A DNA stretch of 6,176 bases, taken from the NCBI GenBank assembly GCA_030625995.1, contig DAOUPU010000154.1:1-6176 (forward strand), in the 5' to 3' direction. Every line of letters begins with the position of its first letter. Position 1 is the stretch's first letter. Under the pieces are notes generated by a model, which saw only the letters and a program-made list of their open reading frames with translations, was not told the DNA's origin and ran no database searches. Both the position numbers and the translations under genes were made by a program. The DNA comes from Flavobacteriaceae bacterium. Lineage in GTDB: Bacteria > Bacteroidota > Bacteroidia > Flavobacteriales > Flavobacteriaceae. Shown here piece by piece: positions 1 through 6,079 of the stretch.

Positions 1-613
1 CATCAAACCACGGTGGGTGAGGTTGTATTAGTAGCAAGGAATTTCCGCTTTCAGATTTTGAAGGTGCTATTGCCCATGCATTAGATCCAGCAGTTTTCCA
101 TTGCGAAGCTTGTGGCTGCATGGCAAATGCCCCTACCATTAAATGATAACTTACTTGAAGTTTAGCCAGTGGGTCTGTTTCCCTTATCGGTAGAACCAGT
201 TTTAGTTCTTCACTAATTGCCTCAGGATTATTTTTGCAATAATCGTTCATCCCGGCAACAAAAGATGAAAAATTGAGCTTCATATCGTTGTTCTGCGCGT
301 CAAACCACGTTTTAGCACGATTTGAAACATCAAGTTTTCTGATTAGTTGATCACTTTGCAAATTCTTATCGCCTCCCCAATACTCAGCCGACTGTCCTCT
401 GGATTTTCCAAAGGATTTGAGTATCAGGTTTCCATGGGCTTCCATTTGAGCCCAGCCAAATCCATAATAAACTTCAGCATCTGTTTTACCTGATATATGA
501 GGTACTCCCCATTTATCCCATTTTATCTCTGCCTGTTTTTTTTCTTGTGCATTAAGAATATTGCTTAAACTGAAAGCAAATATTAATAGCATAGTTAATC
601 TTGATTTTCGCAT
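1..613 (-). CDS. Penicillin-amidase-family acylase (Ntn hydrolase), N-terminal part, cut by window edge
   Basis: An open frame runs from an ATG at 613 to the left edge (204 codons, no stop), so only the N-terminal part is present. Residues 1-22 look like a Sec signal peptide (MRKSR, hydrophobic core, cut after LNA before QEK). Residues around 35-60 read KWGVPHISG and then YYGFGWAQMEAHGNL, the usual opening of the alpha chain in penicillin amidase / cephalosporin acylase / acyl-homoserine-lactone acylase proteins. Near residue 176 comes GSNAWAIAPSKSESGN, the autoprocessing junction: Gly176 precedes Ser177, which would become the beta-chain N-terminal nucleophile. A His follows at beta position 23 (QPHPPW), as in cephalosporin acylases and PvdQ. 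The family hydrolyses amide bonds of acylated small molecules in the periplasm. The short alpha chain fits the cephalosporin/AHL acylase branch better than the penicillin G branch. The substrate cannot be told from this fragment. The gene starts 93 bases after the AraC-type regulator. Confidence 0.88.
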   Translation of the reverse strand, partial: MRKSRLTMLLIFAFSLSNILNAQEKKQAEIKWDKWGVPHISGKTDAEVYYGFGWAQMEAHGNLILKSFGKSRGQSAEYWGGDKNLQSDQLIRKLDVSNRAKTWFDAQNNDMKLNFSSFVAGMNDYCKNNPEAISEELKLVLPIRETDPLAKLQVSYHLMVGAFAMQPQASQWKTAGSNAWAIAPSKSESGNSLLLIQPHPPWFD

Positions 614-640
614 ATTTTTAATTTTAATTAAATAACAATG

Positions 641-648
641 CAAAATTA
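641..648 (-). promoter_or_regulatory. Candidate Bacteroidota -7 element for the acylase gene
   Basis: Read on the minus strand the sequence is TAATTTTG, an exact match to the Bacteroidota -7 consensus TAnnTTTG, 27 bases before the acylase ATG. No TTG lies at the usual -33 distance; an inverted repeat lies there instead. This suggests a promoter that needs an activator, but that is inference. AT-rich sequence produces such matches by chance. Confidence 0.4.
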
Positions 649-661
649 ACTACAGAAAACG

Positions 662-694
662 GTTCGGATGTTCTGAATCGGGAATCCGAACATC
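662..694. promoter_or_regulatory. Inverted repeat between regulator and acylase genes (operator or terminator)
   Basis: GTTCGGAT (662-669) pairs perfectly with ATCCGAAC (684-691). An overlapping alternative pairs GATGTTC (667-673) with GAACATC (688-694). The element starts 13 bases beyond the stop codon of the AraC-type gene and ends just upstream of the candidate -7 element of the acylase gene. It could be a regulator-binding site in the -33 region. It could also be a weak terminator for the regulator gene, since the minus strand continues with CGTTTTCTG, but that is not a good uridine run. The operator reading is slightly preferred. Confidence 0.45.
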
Positions 695-706
695 ATTTTT
701 TAAAAA

Positions 707-1786
707 TTATTTGTGGCTTTTTTTATATTCAGAAGGAGTTAGTCCTGTTTTCTTTTTAAAAACCGAATTAAAAACAGATCGGGAGTTGAAGCCAACATCA
801 TACATGATCTCCTTAATAGATAAAGATTCTTCAGTGGAATGTTCTAATTTTGATCTCGCATCTGCAATTCTATAAGAATTGACATAATCAGAAAAATTAG
901 AACCGATAACATGATTAATAGTTTGTGAAATAGTTTTTTCCGGAACTTCTGCTGCTTCGGCAAGTGTATTTATATTCAATTCCGGATTCAGATAAGGCTG
1001 GTCTTGCTTCATGTATTTTTCCAGTTTGTCAGCCAGTTCCTGAAGCGCATTTTTATCAATAGTTGTTATACCACTCTTCAATTCATTAGATCTGCTCATA
1101 GCCATATCCGAATCAGATATTTGTTGAAATGATTGAGGATTTTTAAGTCCTTGATAAATAGTGACATTTACTAATATTAAAACACCAATTTGGACTATGG
1201 CTTCCATTGAAACCTCAAAACCACCAATATTTATGGAGCTCAGTTGAGATTGAAGCATGTTAAGTAGTGTAATTACAAGCATTAAAATTAAAATAGTTTT
1301 TAACCATTTTGTTTCAGAGGAATAGCTTTTAGAGGATACCTGGGGTATGGTTTTATTGTAGATGTAGATTTCTCTGAAGGAAATTAAACAGTACGCAAGC
1401 ATCACAGGAAGAATCAAGATTGCTACTTTGTTGCATATAAAATACCCTGTGGAAGTTATTATCAAAATTAAAGCAAATGGGAAAAAATGAAGCCAGTACA
1501 TTGGTTTAAAGGAGGCATCCTTTGCCAGGTGAAACTTGACATACAAAAAAACTAAAGGACCATATAGAAATCCATAGCTACAGCTATAGGCTGGTAAAAT
1601 ATCTAAAAAATACCCGTTAGAATATAGAATATTATAAATGAAATGAATACCAAGAGTTAAGAGTAAGAGTGATAAATATTTGTTACTTTTTCTTTTATTA
1701 TACCTTGGTGTTAACAGAACAAGCGCAAACAAAAGACTTTGCCATATAATTAATGTGTGAACGATATTAATAGGATCAAATTTCAT
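707..1786 (-). CDS. AraC-family transcriptional regulator with multi-pass membrane N-terminus
   Basis: The 359-residue protein has two parts. Residues 1-212 contain about seven hydrophobic stretches (roughly 8-26, 37-56, 64-86, 97-117, 119-137, 162-180, 192-211), separated by short polar or basic loops, which suggests a polytopic membrane sensor. After a polar linker (213-265), residues 266-357 form an AraC/XylS DNA-binding domain: a first helix-turn-helix around 271-292 (INTLAEAAEVPEKTISQTIN) and a second around 323-355 (IKEIMYDVGFNSRSVFNSVF, then KKKTGLTPSEYK), which carries the conserved GF-S-F-F-G-P-Y pattern. Such membrane-AraC proteins are common in Bacteroidota, and their ligands are mostly unknown. 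The DNA-binding domain should face the cytoplasm. The gene lies between the sulfatase gene and the acylase gene, all in one direction. It may control either neighbour, and the gap to the acylase holds an inverted repeat. The ATG at 1786 starts directly before the first membrane segment and is the natural start. Confidence 0.9.
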   Translation of the reverse strand: MKFDPINIVHTLIIWQSLLFALVLLTPRYNKRKSNKYLSLLLLTLGIHFIYNILYSNGYFLDILPAYSCSYGFLYGPLVFLYVKFHLAKDASFKPMYWLHFFPFALILIITSTGYFICNKVAILILPVMLAYCLISFREIYIYNKTIPQVSSKSYSSETKWLKTILILMLVITLLNMLQSQLSSINIGGFEVSMEAIVQIGVLILVNVTIYQGLKNPQSFQQISDSDMAMSRSNELKSGITTIDKNALQELADKLEKYMKQDQPYLNPELNINTLAEAAEVPEKTISQTINHVIGSNFSDYVNSYRIADARSKLEHSTEESLSIKEIMYDVGFNSRSVFNSVFKKKTGLTPSEYKKSHK

Positions 1787-1955
1787 TGTTGAAGTTAAAA
1801 TATCTTCTTAAATTGACTAGTAACAGTTAGCGTATGATTAATGTGTTTATTTAATGACTGATTATCCGCTGGGAAAATCAGGTGTATAAAAATGCAAAAA
1901 AATTGGTTATAAAACAAAGTGAGCATTAATAATGACACGGTGTTCTATACAGGTA

Positions 1956-3383
1956 TCATTTAAGTTTAACCCATTCGGTCTTGATTTTTTTATTGCCGGT
2001 AGCACCAGGTAATTTATTCCAGAAATATCCGCTTTCTTGAATTTCCTTGAGTTTATCATTTATCAATCCTTTGTATACCTCTGAATTGGGATGTTTGTCA
2101 ATTATATTTTCTTGTTGCACAATATCCTTTGATAAATCGTATAATTCATAATCAACCAGGTTCATCGTTTTAATATATTCCATATCTGGAGCCGAAAATT
2201 TATGTGTTCTGGGAACAGTATCATTATCTTTTCCTAATATCATTAAATTATCAACTCTCATAGCCAACTCTGGTGAATTCCTGTAAAAGTACCAATACAA
2301 TGGGGTTTTACGCTCAAACTTCTCATCGTTTATCAAACTCAGAATACTGCTGCCATCTAACTCTCCTTCATCAAAGGGTTGAATTTTCAGAATATCACAG
2401 ATCGTAGGCATTATATCAACAAATCCTGCGGGTTCTTTTATTACAATGTTTTTGCTTTTCAATTTTGGCCAACTAATAATTCCGGGGACACGTATTCCTC
2501 CTTCATATAGATAACTTTTTACTGCTCTCAGGCTTCCATTTGAGGCTTGGCGATAAGAACCGTTGTCAGAGGCAAAAACAATCAATGTGTTTTCAAGAAG
2601 ATTGTTTTCTTCCAAATAATCTATTATTCTCCCAACTGCCAGGTCTATGTTTTCAATGTTTGCCAGATATTCAGCATCCTTTTTGTCATGCTCTTTATAT
2701 TTTGCCACTAGTTTTGGTGGAGAGGCTACTTTCGCATGAGGCTCATGAAATGCCACATACATGAAAAAAGGATTTTTATTTTGATTATCTAACCAATTTA
2801 TCGCCTCATTTGCTAGAATTTGGCAGGAATATCCTTTCTGCTCACCCAGTTTTTTACCATTTAGAACAAAATTGACGGGATTTAAATGGGAGGGTTGCGC
2901 ATTGTTCTCAGTTCCTAATGAATATTCAAACCCTTGTTCATTGGGTTGAGGTTGTACTAAATTTGCATCTTGAGGCAAACAACTCAAATGCCATTTTCCA
3001 ATATGGGATGTGTTATAACCCTGCTCAAGTAAAACTTCTGCAATTGTAATTTCGCCATCTCTTAGGTGCATAGGATGATTTGGTGGTCTGTAATTGTACA
3101 TTCCGATTCTGGATGGACTTTTTCCTGTCATAAGGCCAGCACGAGAAGGGGAGCAATTAGGTGCTGCCGCATAAAAATCAGTGAATAGTATCCCATTATT
3201 TGCCAGCTTGTTGATGTTTGGAGTCTTGGAAATGCCCCCATAGCACTCAAGGTCAGAATAGCCCATATCATCTGCTATTAATAATAATATATTAGGGTTT
3301 TGATAGTCGATAATTTTTTCTTTATTACAAGCGGATAAGAGAATTAATAATAAAGAAATCGATAAATAAAAATTATTTTTCAT
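1956..3383 (-). CDS. Formylglycine-dependent (S1) sulfatase, lipoprotein
   Basis: This 475-residue protein removes sulfate esters from a substrate, probably a sulfated glycan. The signal sequence ends in the lipobox LSAC, with Cys19 as the lipidated residue, so it is probably membrane-anchored on the periplasmic or outer face. The sulfatase signature is clear: CSPSRAGLMTG at 77-87, where Cys77 would be converted to formylglycine by an anaerobic or aerobic maturase encoded elsewhere. Metal and active-site residues are in place: Asp38-Asp39 (ADDMG), Arg81, Lys130 and His132 (GKWHL), His213 or His216 (FHEPH), Asp273-Asn274 (ASDNGS) and Lys289 (VKSYLYEGGIRVP). The residue after Lys289 is Ser where Gly or another small or basic residue is often found. 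The C-terminal subdomain (about 350-475) has the usual LYDLSKD motif at 414-420. The length is normal for S1 enzymes. The subfamily, and hence the sugar, is not assigned. It lies 115 bases downstream of the propeller glycosidase gene, probably in the same operon. Confidence 0.93.
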   Translation of the reverse strand: MKNNFYLSISLLLILLSACNKEKIIDYQNPNILLLIADDMGYSDLECYGGISKTPNINKLANNGILFTDFYAAAPNCSPSRAGLMTGKSPSRIGMYNYRPPNHPMHLRDGEITIAEVLLEQGYNTSHIGKWHLSCLPQDANLVQPQPNEQGFEYSLGTENNAQPSHLNPVNFVLNGKKLGEQKGYSCQILANEAINWLDNQNKNPFFMYVAFHEPHAKVASPPKLVAKYKEHDKKDAEYLANIENIDLAVGRIIDYLEENNLLENTLIVFASDNGSYRQASNGSLRAVKSYLYEGGIRVPGIISWPKLKSKNIVIKEPAGFVDIMPTICDILKIQPFDEGELDGSSILSLINDEKFERKTPLYWYFYRNSPELAMRVDNLMILGKDNDTVPRTHKFSAPDMEYIKTMNLVDYELYDLSKDIVQQENIIDKHPNSEVYKGLINDKLKEIQESGYFWNKLPGATGNKKIKTEWVKLK

Positions 3384-3401
3384 TGAATCTTAATATTGGT
3401 A

Positions 3402-3493
3402 TATAACGGTAAACTGTATGAAACGTGGTAGTCTACAGCCTGAGGCATTTCAAGTACGCACCAACGCTGCCATGTTTTACACAAAATGTTATA
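3402..3493. repeat. 92-base imperfect palindromic element between glycosidase and sulfatase genes
   Basis: The outer ends are TATAAC (3402-3407) and GTTATA (3488-3493). Inside them, 3415-3431 (TGTATGAAACGTGGTAG) matches the reverse complement of 3467-3483 at 13 of 17 positions. All four differences are transitions, three of which would be G-U pairs in a plus-strand transcript. The arms enclose a loop of 35 bases with a small GCC-TGA-GGC hairpin. The element starts 5 bases after the glycosidase stop and ends 18 bases before the sulfatase ATG, so it fills the gap. It is more GC-rich than the other gaps. The look recalls short palindromic intergenic repeats scattered in Bacteroidota genomes, but only one clear copy is visible here. 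It could also be an mRNA processing or attenuation structure. Confidence 0.55.
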
Positions 3494-3498
3494 GCAAG

Positions 3499-4554
3499 TC
3501 ATTTTGTTAAATCTCTTGATGTGGCTAATGCAATCACCCTGCCTTTTTCGCCTACGGCGTTATAAAAATGATATACAATCCCATTCCATTTTATTACCCA
3601 GGGTTTATGAGCATATTCTTTATCATAGTCTTCCGAAGATGATACTAAATCAGGTCCACTCCAATCTGTCCAGTTTATTAAATCGTAAGAACAAGCAAAT
3701 CTTTCAAAAGCACCGGGTTTCCAGAAAGCACCGAAATAGAACATAATATACAGGTCCTTGTATTTTGCTATTTGTGCATCACCACAAATCCCTTTGTATT
3801 TGGTAATTACAGGATTTTTCCCATACCGTTTCCATGATACCATATCATTGGAAACCGCCATACCAATGCTTTCGTAGTCTCCTTTGCCCTTGGCGTTATA
3901 ATACATAACAAAGGGATACCCTGTGTTCTTTAGGCCATCACGTATGACCAGACTTTTGTAAATTGTTTTACTCTCAAACCCACGAACATCTTCATCCTCC
4001 GGAGATAAAACAGGCTTGTTGTTTGTATTCCAGTTACGAGCTTCAGTTAAAGTTTTGGAATTAGCCAGGCCTATTTTTAACACTCCGGATTCGTAACCGG
4101 TTGTATTTCCACCCAGGTAGGTCATCCAGTATTTACTCTGGAATTTTTCTACGGAATAATCCCCACCCCAATCAATATTAACGAGTGATACGTATCCGGC
4201 TTTTTGGTTTGCATCCCATGTATTATCGGTAAATGACAATACTTTGCCTTTCGATTCCCAATGGAGTAGGTCAACACTTTCCGCCAGCCATGTTTCATAT
4301 CCTTTACCATCAAATACAATATAAGTCATGTACCAAACATTATTTTCACGAAAAATAGTTGGCGAGTCAATCATTTTTGTGCTATCAGGATGTTGAAGAA
4401 CAACACCATATTTAAAAGGAGTTTTTACCTCCTTGTAAATTTTCTCCATTGTCTCTTGAGCTATCACCTTATTTGACGAGGTATTTGTTTGATTACAACA
4501 GGTTAATGACATTGTCCCAAAAACGACAGCTACTAATAAAACTATATTCTTCAT
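3499..4554 (-). CDS. Five-bladed beta-propeller glycoside hydrolase-like lipoprotein (GH43/GH32/GH130-like fold)
   Basis: The 351-residue protein has an N-terminal signal with a Cys pair (SLTCCNQ, Cys19-Cys20). It is probably a lipoprotein, though Cys or Thr before the lipidated Cys is not ideal. From residue 45 on, short repeated blade motifs appear: DSPTIF followed by WYMTYIVFD (63-82), WLAESVDLLHW (89-99), KYWMTYLGG (141-149), FVMYYNAKGKGDY (215-227), IGMAVSNDMVSWKRYG (230-245), GDAQIAKYKDLYIMFYFG (258-275), FACSYDLINWTDW (286-298) and KPWVIKWNGIVYHFYNAV (317-334). Such aspartate-SxDL-W blades are typical of five-bladed propeller glycosidases. Candidate acidic residues are Asp63, Glu188 or Glu194, Asp259 and Glu313, but the catalytic set cannot be fixed by eye. 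The GH32 NDPNG motif is absent. The exact CAZy family is uncertain. It probably cleaves a terminal or side-chain sugar of the same glycan as the neighbouring GH18 enzyme and sulfatase. Confidence 0.8.
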   Translation of the reverse strand: MKNIVLLVAVVFGTMSLTCCNQTNTSSNKVIAQETMEKIYKEVKTPFKYGVVLQHPDSTKMIDSPTIFRENNVWYMTYIVFDGKGYETWLAESVDLLHWESKGKVLSFTDNTWDANQKAGYVSLVNIDWGGDYSVEKFQSKYWMTYLGGNTTGYESGVLKIGLANSKTLTEARNWNTNNKPVLSPEDEDVRGFESKTIYKSLVIRDGLKNTGYPFVMYYNAKGKGDYESIGMAVSNDMVSWKRYGKNPVITKYKGICGDAQIAKYKDLYIMFYFGAFWKPGAFERFACSYDLINWTDWSGPDLVSSSEDYDKEYAHKPWVIKWNGIVYHFYNAVGEKGRVIALATSRDLTK

Positions 4555-4581
4555 TTTATTGTTATTAATCCTTTTTTATTG

Positions 4582-4638
4582 ATTTGCCATAACGTCGCGG
4601 CTATGCTTCTGTTGTGGATAAAATTAGCCATAATTGTC
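4582..4638. repeat. Direct repeat, 41-base period, upstream of the propeller glycosidase gene
   Basis: ATTTGCCATAACGTC (4582-4596) recurs as ATTAGCCATAATTGTC (4623-4638), with one substitution before a shared GCCATAA and a small difference before GTC. The copies are 41 bases apart, close to four helical turns, and lie 28 to 84 bases upstream of the glycosidase ATG. This fits paired binding sites for a regulator. It may instead be a worn remnant of an intergenic repeat. A T-rich run on the minus strand (4651-4657) lies just beyond and could belong to a terminator of the GH18 gene, though I see no convincing hairpin. Confidence 0.4.
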
Positions 4639-4704
4639 AGTCGATTTTAGAAAAAAACTTTCCAGTTGTATCTGTGTCTTGGTTTTCCGAACGACAGGAG
4701 TTAA

Positions 4705-5739
4705 CTATTTATCCTCATTTATACTTCCTGAAGCTATAGTTTTTTTAATGGCTTTTAATAAAGATAATTTATTTTGGGCATCTTGCCCCAATTCCCATAT
4801 CATAATACCCCCAAATGATTCCATAGCAAATTCGGTCTTTTTGATAATGGTCGGAATACCATTATAATAAATTTCATCCACCTGATCTTTATAGGCATTG
4901 GCAGTATCTAAAGCTACAAGGTCTCTATAAGCTATACTATTGACCTTTTCAAAGTCATGGCCGTAAAAAGGTACGCCAAGTGTCAATTTTTCAATAGGTA
5001 TTTTTCTTTCTTTTGTCCAATACTCCAAAGCCTCCTCAGCGTATGAATATGGTGCGTGTGGTCCTGGATCATCTGGTCGCCAAGGACCGGTTTTATCATA
5101 TACCATAATGTTGATAAAGTCATAGGCCAAAAGCGATTCTTGGGTTATGGCCTCGTGAAGACCCGAAACATTCAAGGCAGTAGAAATTCCTTTTTTATTG
5201 CTCTTTAATACTTTCTTTAATTCTATCACAAAAGGGGTATACAAATTACCTATAGTAGGCATTAAATTCCATTCTATATCTACATCAACACCATCGAGAT
5301 TATTTTTCATGACGAAATCGACAATTTCCTGAACGAAAATTTTACGGTTTTCCGGTTGTAATACTGACAACCAATTCAATGGAAGATCTTTATTGGTGCC
5401 ACCACCGGCAATCGAAATAAATACTTTTACTCCTGCTTTATGAGCCTTATTAACCGTCTTCTCAAGATTTTGTTCTCCGTTAAAAACTAAGGTTCCATTT
5501 TGATCAGGGTTGGCGAAGGCCAAATTGAGATGAGTTAAGGCAGTAAGGTCTATTGTATCGACCTTCTCAAGATTTTTTGAACTGAGATAACCTATTACTT
5601 TGAATTTGTCTGATCTGGACAGTTTATTGGAGTTGGTTTCATCTACCTTTCGGTTACAGGATGTTACAATTAGTGAGGCGATAATCACAAATAAGAGCGG
5701 ATATTTTTTTTTACGGGCATAATATATTTTATTATTCAA
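4705..5739 (-). CDS. Glycoside hydrolase family 18 lipoprotein (chitinase or endo-beta-N-acetylglucosaminidase type)
   Basis: This 344-residue enzyme should hydrolyse beta-1,4 bonds next to N-acetylglucosamine by substrate-assisted catalysis. A basic N-terminus and hydrophobic core end in the lipobox VTSC, with Cys28 lipidated. The TIM-barrel marks follow in order: KVIGYLSSKN (47-56, strand 1), HLNLAFANP (70-78), VKVFISIAGGG (104-114, the SxGG strand 3), LDGVDVDIEW (148-157, with the DxxDxDxE motif giving Glu156 as acid/base, helped by Asp152 and Asp154), NIMVYD (210-215, with Tyr214 and Asp215 binding the N-acetyl group), LGVPFYGHDF (254-263) and GGIMIWELGQD (310-320, with Trp315 on the subsite floor). 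All catalytic residues are present. It has no carbohydrate-binding module and cannot be assigned as chitinase or N-glycan endoglycosidase by eye. The frame opens with TTG at 5739, since an in-frame TGA at 5746-5748 precedes it and no in-frame ATG comes before the signal peptide. Confidence 0.92.
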   Translation of the reverse strand: MNNKIYYARKKKYPLLFVIIASLIVTSCNRKVDETNSNKLSRSDKFKVIGYLSSKNLEKVDTIDLTALTHLNLAFANPDQNGTLVFNGEQNLEKTVNKAHKAGVKVFISIAGGGTNKDLPLNWLSVLQPENRKIFVQEIVDFVMKNNLDGVDVDIEWNLMPTIGNLYTPFVIELKKVLKSNKKGISTALNVSGLHEAITQESLLAYDFINIMVYDKTGPWRPDDPGPHAPYSYAEEALEYWTKERKIPIEKLTLGVPFYGHDFEKVNSIAYRDLVALDTANAYKDQVDEIYYNGIPTIIKKTEFAMESFGGIMIWELGQDAQNKLSLLKAIKKTIASGSINEDK

Positions 5740-5759
5740 TAAATTTCACAAATTTCTTT

Positions 5760-5790
5760 TAAAACTAAGCTATAAATTCAAGGTATACAA
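5760..5790 (-). promoter_or_regulatory. Candidate promoter of the GH18 gene
   Basis: On the minus strand a TTG (5790-5788) is followed after 20 bases by TAGTTTTA (5767-5760), seven of eight matches to the Bacteroidota -7 consensus TAnnTTTG. The spacing suits the -33/-7 architecture. Transcription would begin near 5753, leaving a leader of about 14 bases before the TTG start codon. The -33 TTG is part of the neighbouring palindrome, so a bound protein would overlap it. AT-rich sequence makes chance matches likely. Confidence 0.35.
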
Positions 5791-5804
5791 AATGTATTGT
5801 ATAC
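5783..5804. promoter_or_regulatory. Perfect palindromic operator-like site upstream of the GH18 gene
   Basis: GTATACAA (5783-5790) and TTGTATAC (5797-5804) are exact reverse complements separated by six bases (AATGTA). An 8-6-8 dyad suits a dimeric repressor or activator such as GntR, LacI or TetR type. Its centre is about 55 bases before the GH18 start, and its proximal half includes the TTG of the candidate promoter. This arrangement suggests control of the GH18-glycosidase-sulfatase genes. The binding protein is not identifiable here. Confidence 0.5.
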
Positions 5805-5943
5805 TTTTTGATTTCAGGTATCTTATTTAAGAGAATTAGGTTTTCCCGTTATGAATTTAAATTGAAAGGTATCTGCTTTGATAACAAATAAACCCTGCAC
5901 AGACAATAAAAGCAGGCATTCGTCCTACTCCCTTATTTTTTTG

Positions 5944-5977
5944 ATTAATTACATTCTATCTTAAGATGGTAATTAAT
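5944..5977. repeat. Inverted repeat with 9-base perfect arms and an inner palindrome
   Basis: ATTAATTAC (5944-5952) and GTAATTAAT (5969-5977) are exact reverse complements. Between them lies the perfect 10-base palindrome ATCTTAAGAT (5958-5967), its centre shifted two bases from that of the outer arms. The structure could fold as a hairpin with an asymmetric bulge or serve as stacked protein-binding sites. It is AT-rich, so part of the symmetry may be chance. Confidence 0.4.
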
Positions 5978-6061
5978 AATTTATGGAAGAACTATCAATA
6001 TGATCCCATTCTTTAAAAAAATACATAAAAAGGTAAGGTGTTCTCTTCTTCATTAAATAGC

Positions 6062-6079
6062 CTGATAATTAATTATTAG
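6062..6079. repeat. AT-rich palindrome
   Basis: CTGATAATTAATTATTAG is an 18-base palindrome with a single G/T mismatch around a perfect 12-base core (6065-6076). It lies in the gene-free region near the right edge. It may be an operator or simply low-complexity AT sequence. Confidence 0.3.

Noticed and set aside
1937..1945. Odd palindrome ACACGGTGT, read as ACACCGTGT on the minus strand, downstream of the sulfatase gene
   Set aside because: A one-base centre cannot form a hairpin loop and there is no T-run, so it is not a terminator. There is no evidence for an operator either.
2540..2764. Plus-strand open frame of 74 codons
   Set aside because: It lies inside the sulfatase gene on the opposite strand, and its protein has no recognisable motif.
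3402..3493. Integron attC site
   Set aside because: The ends TATAAC and GTTATA do not match the RYYYAAC and GTTRRRY core sites, and there is no cassette array or integrase.
3504..3746. Plus-strand open frame of 80 codons
   Set aside because: It is antisense to the well-supported propeller glycosidase and looks like a shadow frame.
4634..4867. Plus-strand open frame of 77 codons
   Set aside because: Most of it is antisense to the end of the GH18 gene, with no domain or signal of its own.
5894..5916. Hairpin CCTGC/GCAGG as a Rho-independent terminator
   Set aside because: The stem is only five base pairs with a 13-base loop and no clean T-run, so it is mentioned only as a weak possibility.
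5857..5919. Minus-strand 20-codon frame starting MPAFIVCAG
   Set aside because: It is very short and overlaps a hairpin, with nothing to support translation apart from a purine-rich stretch upstream.
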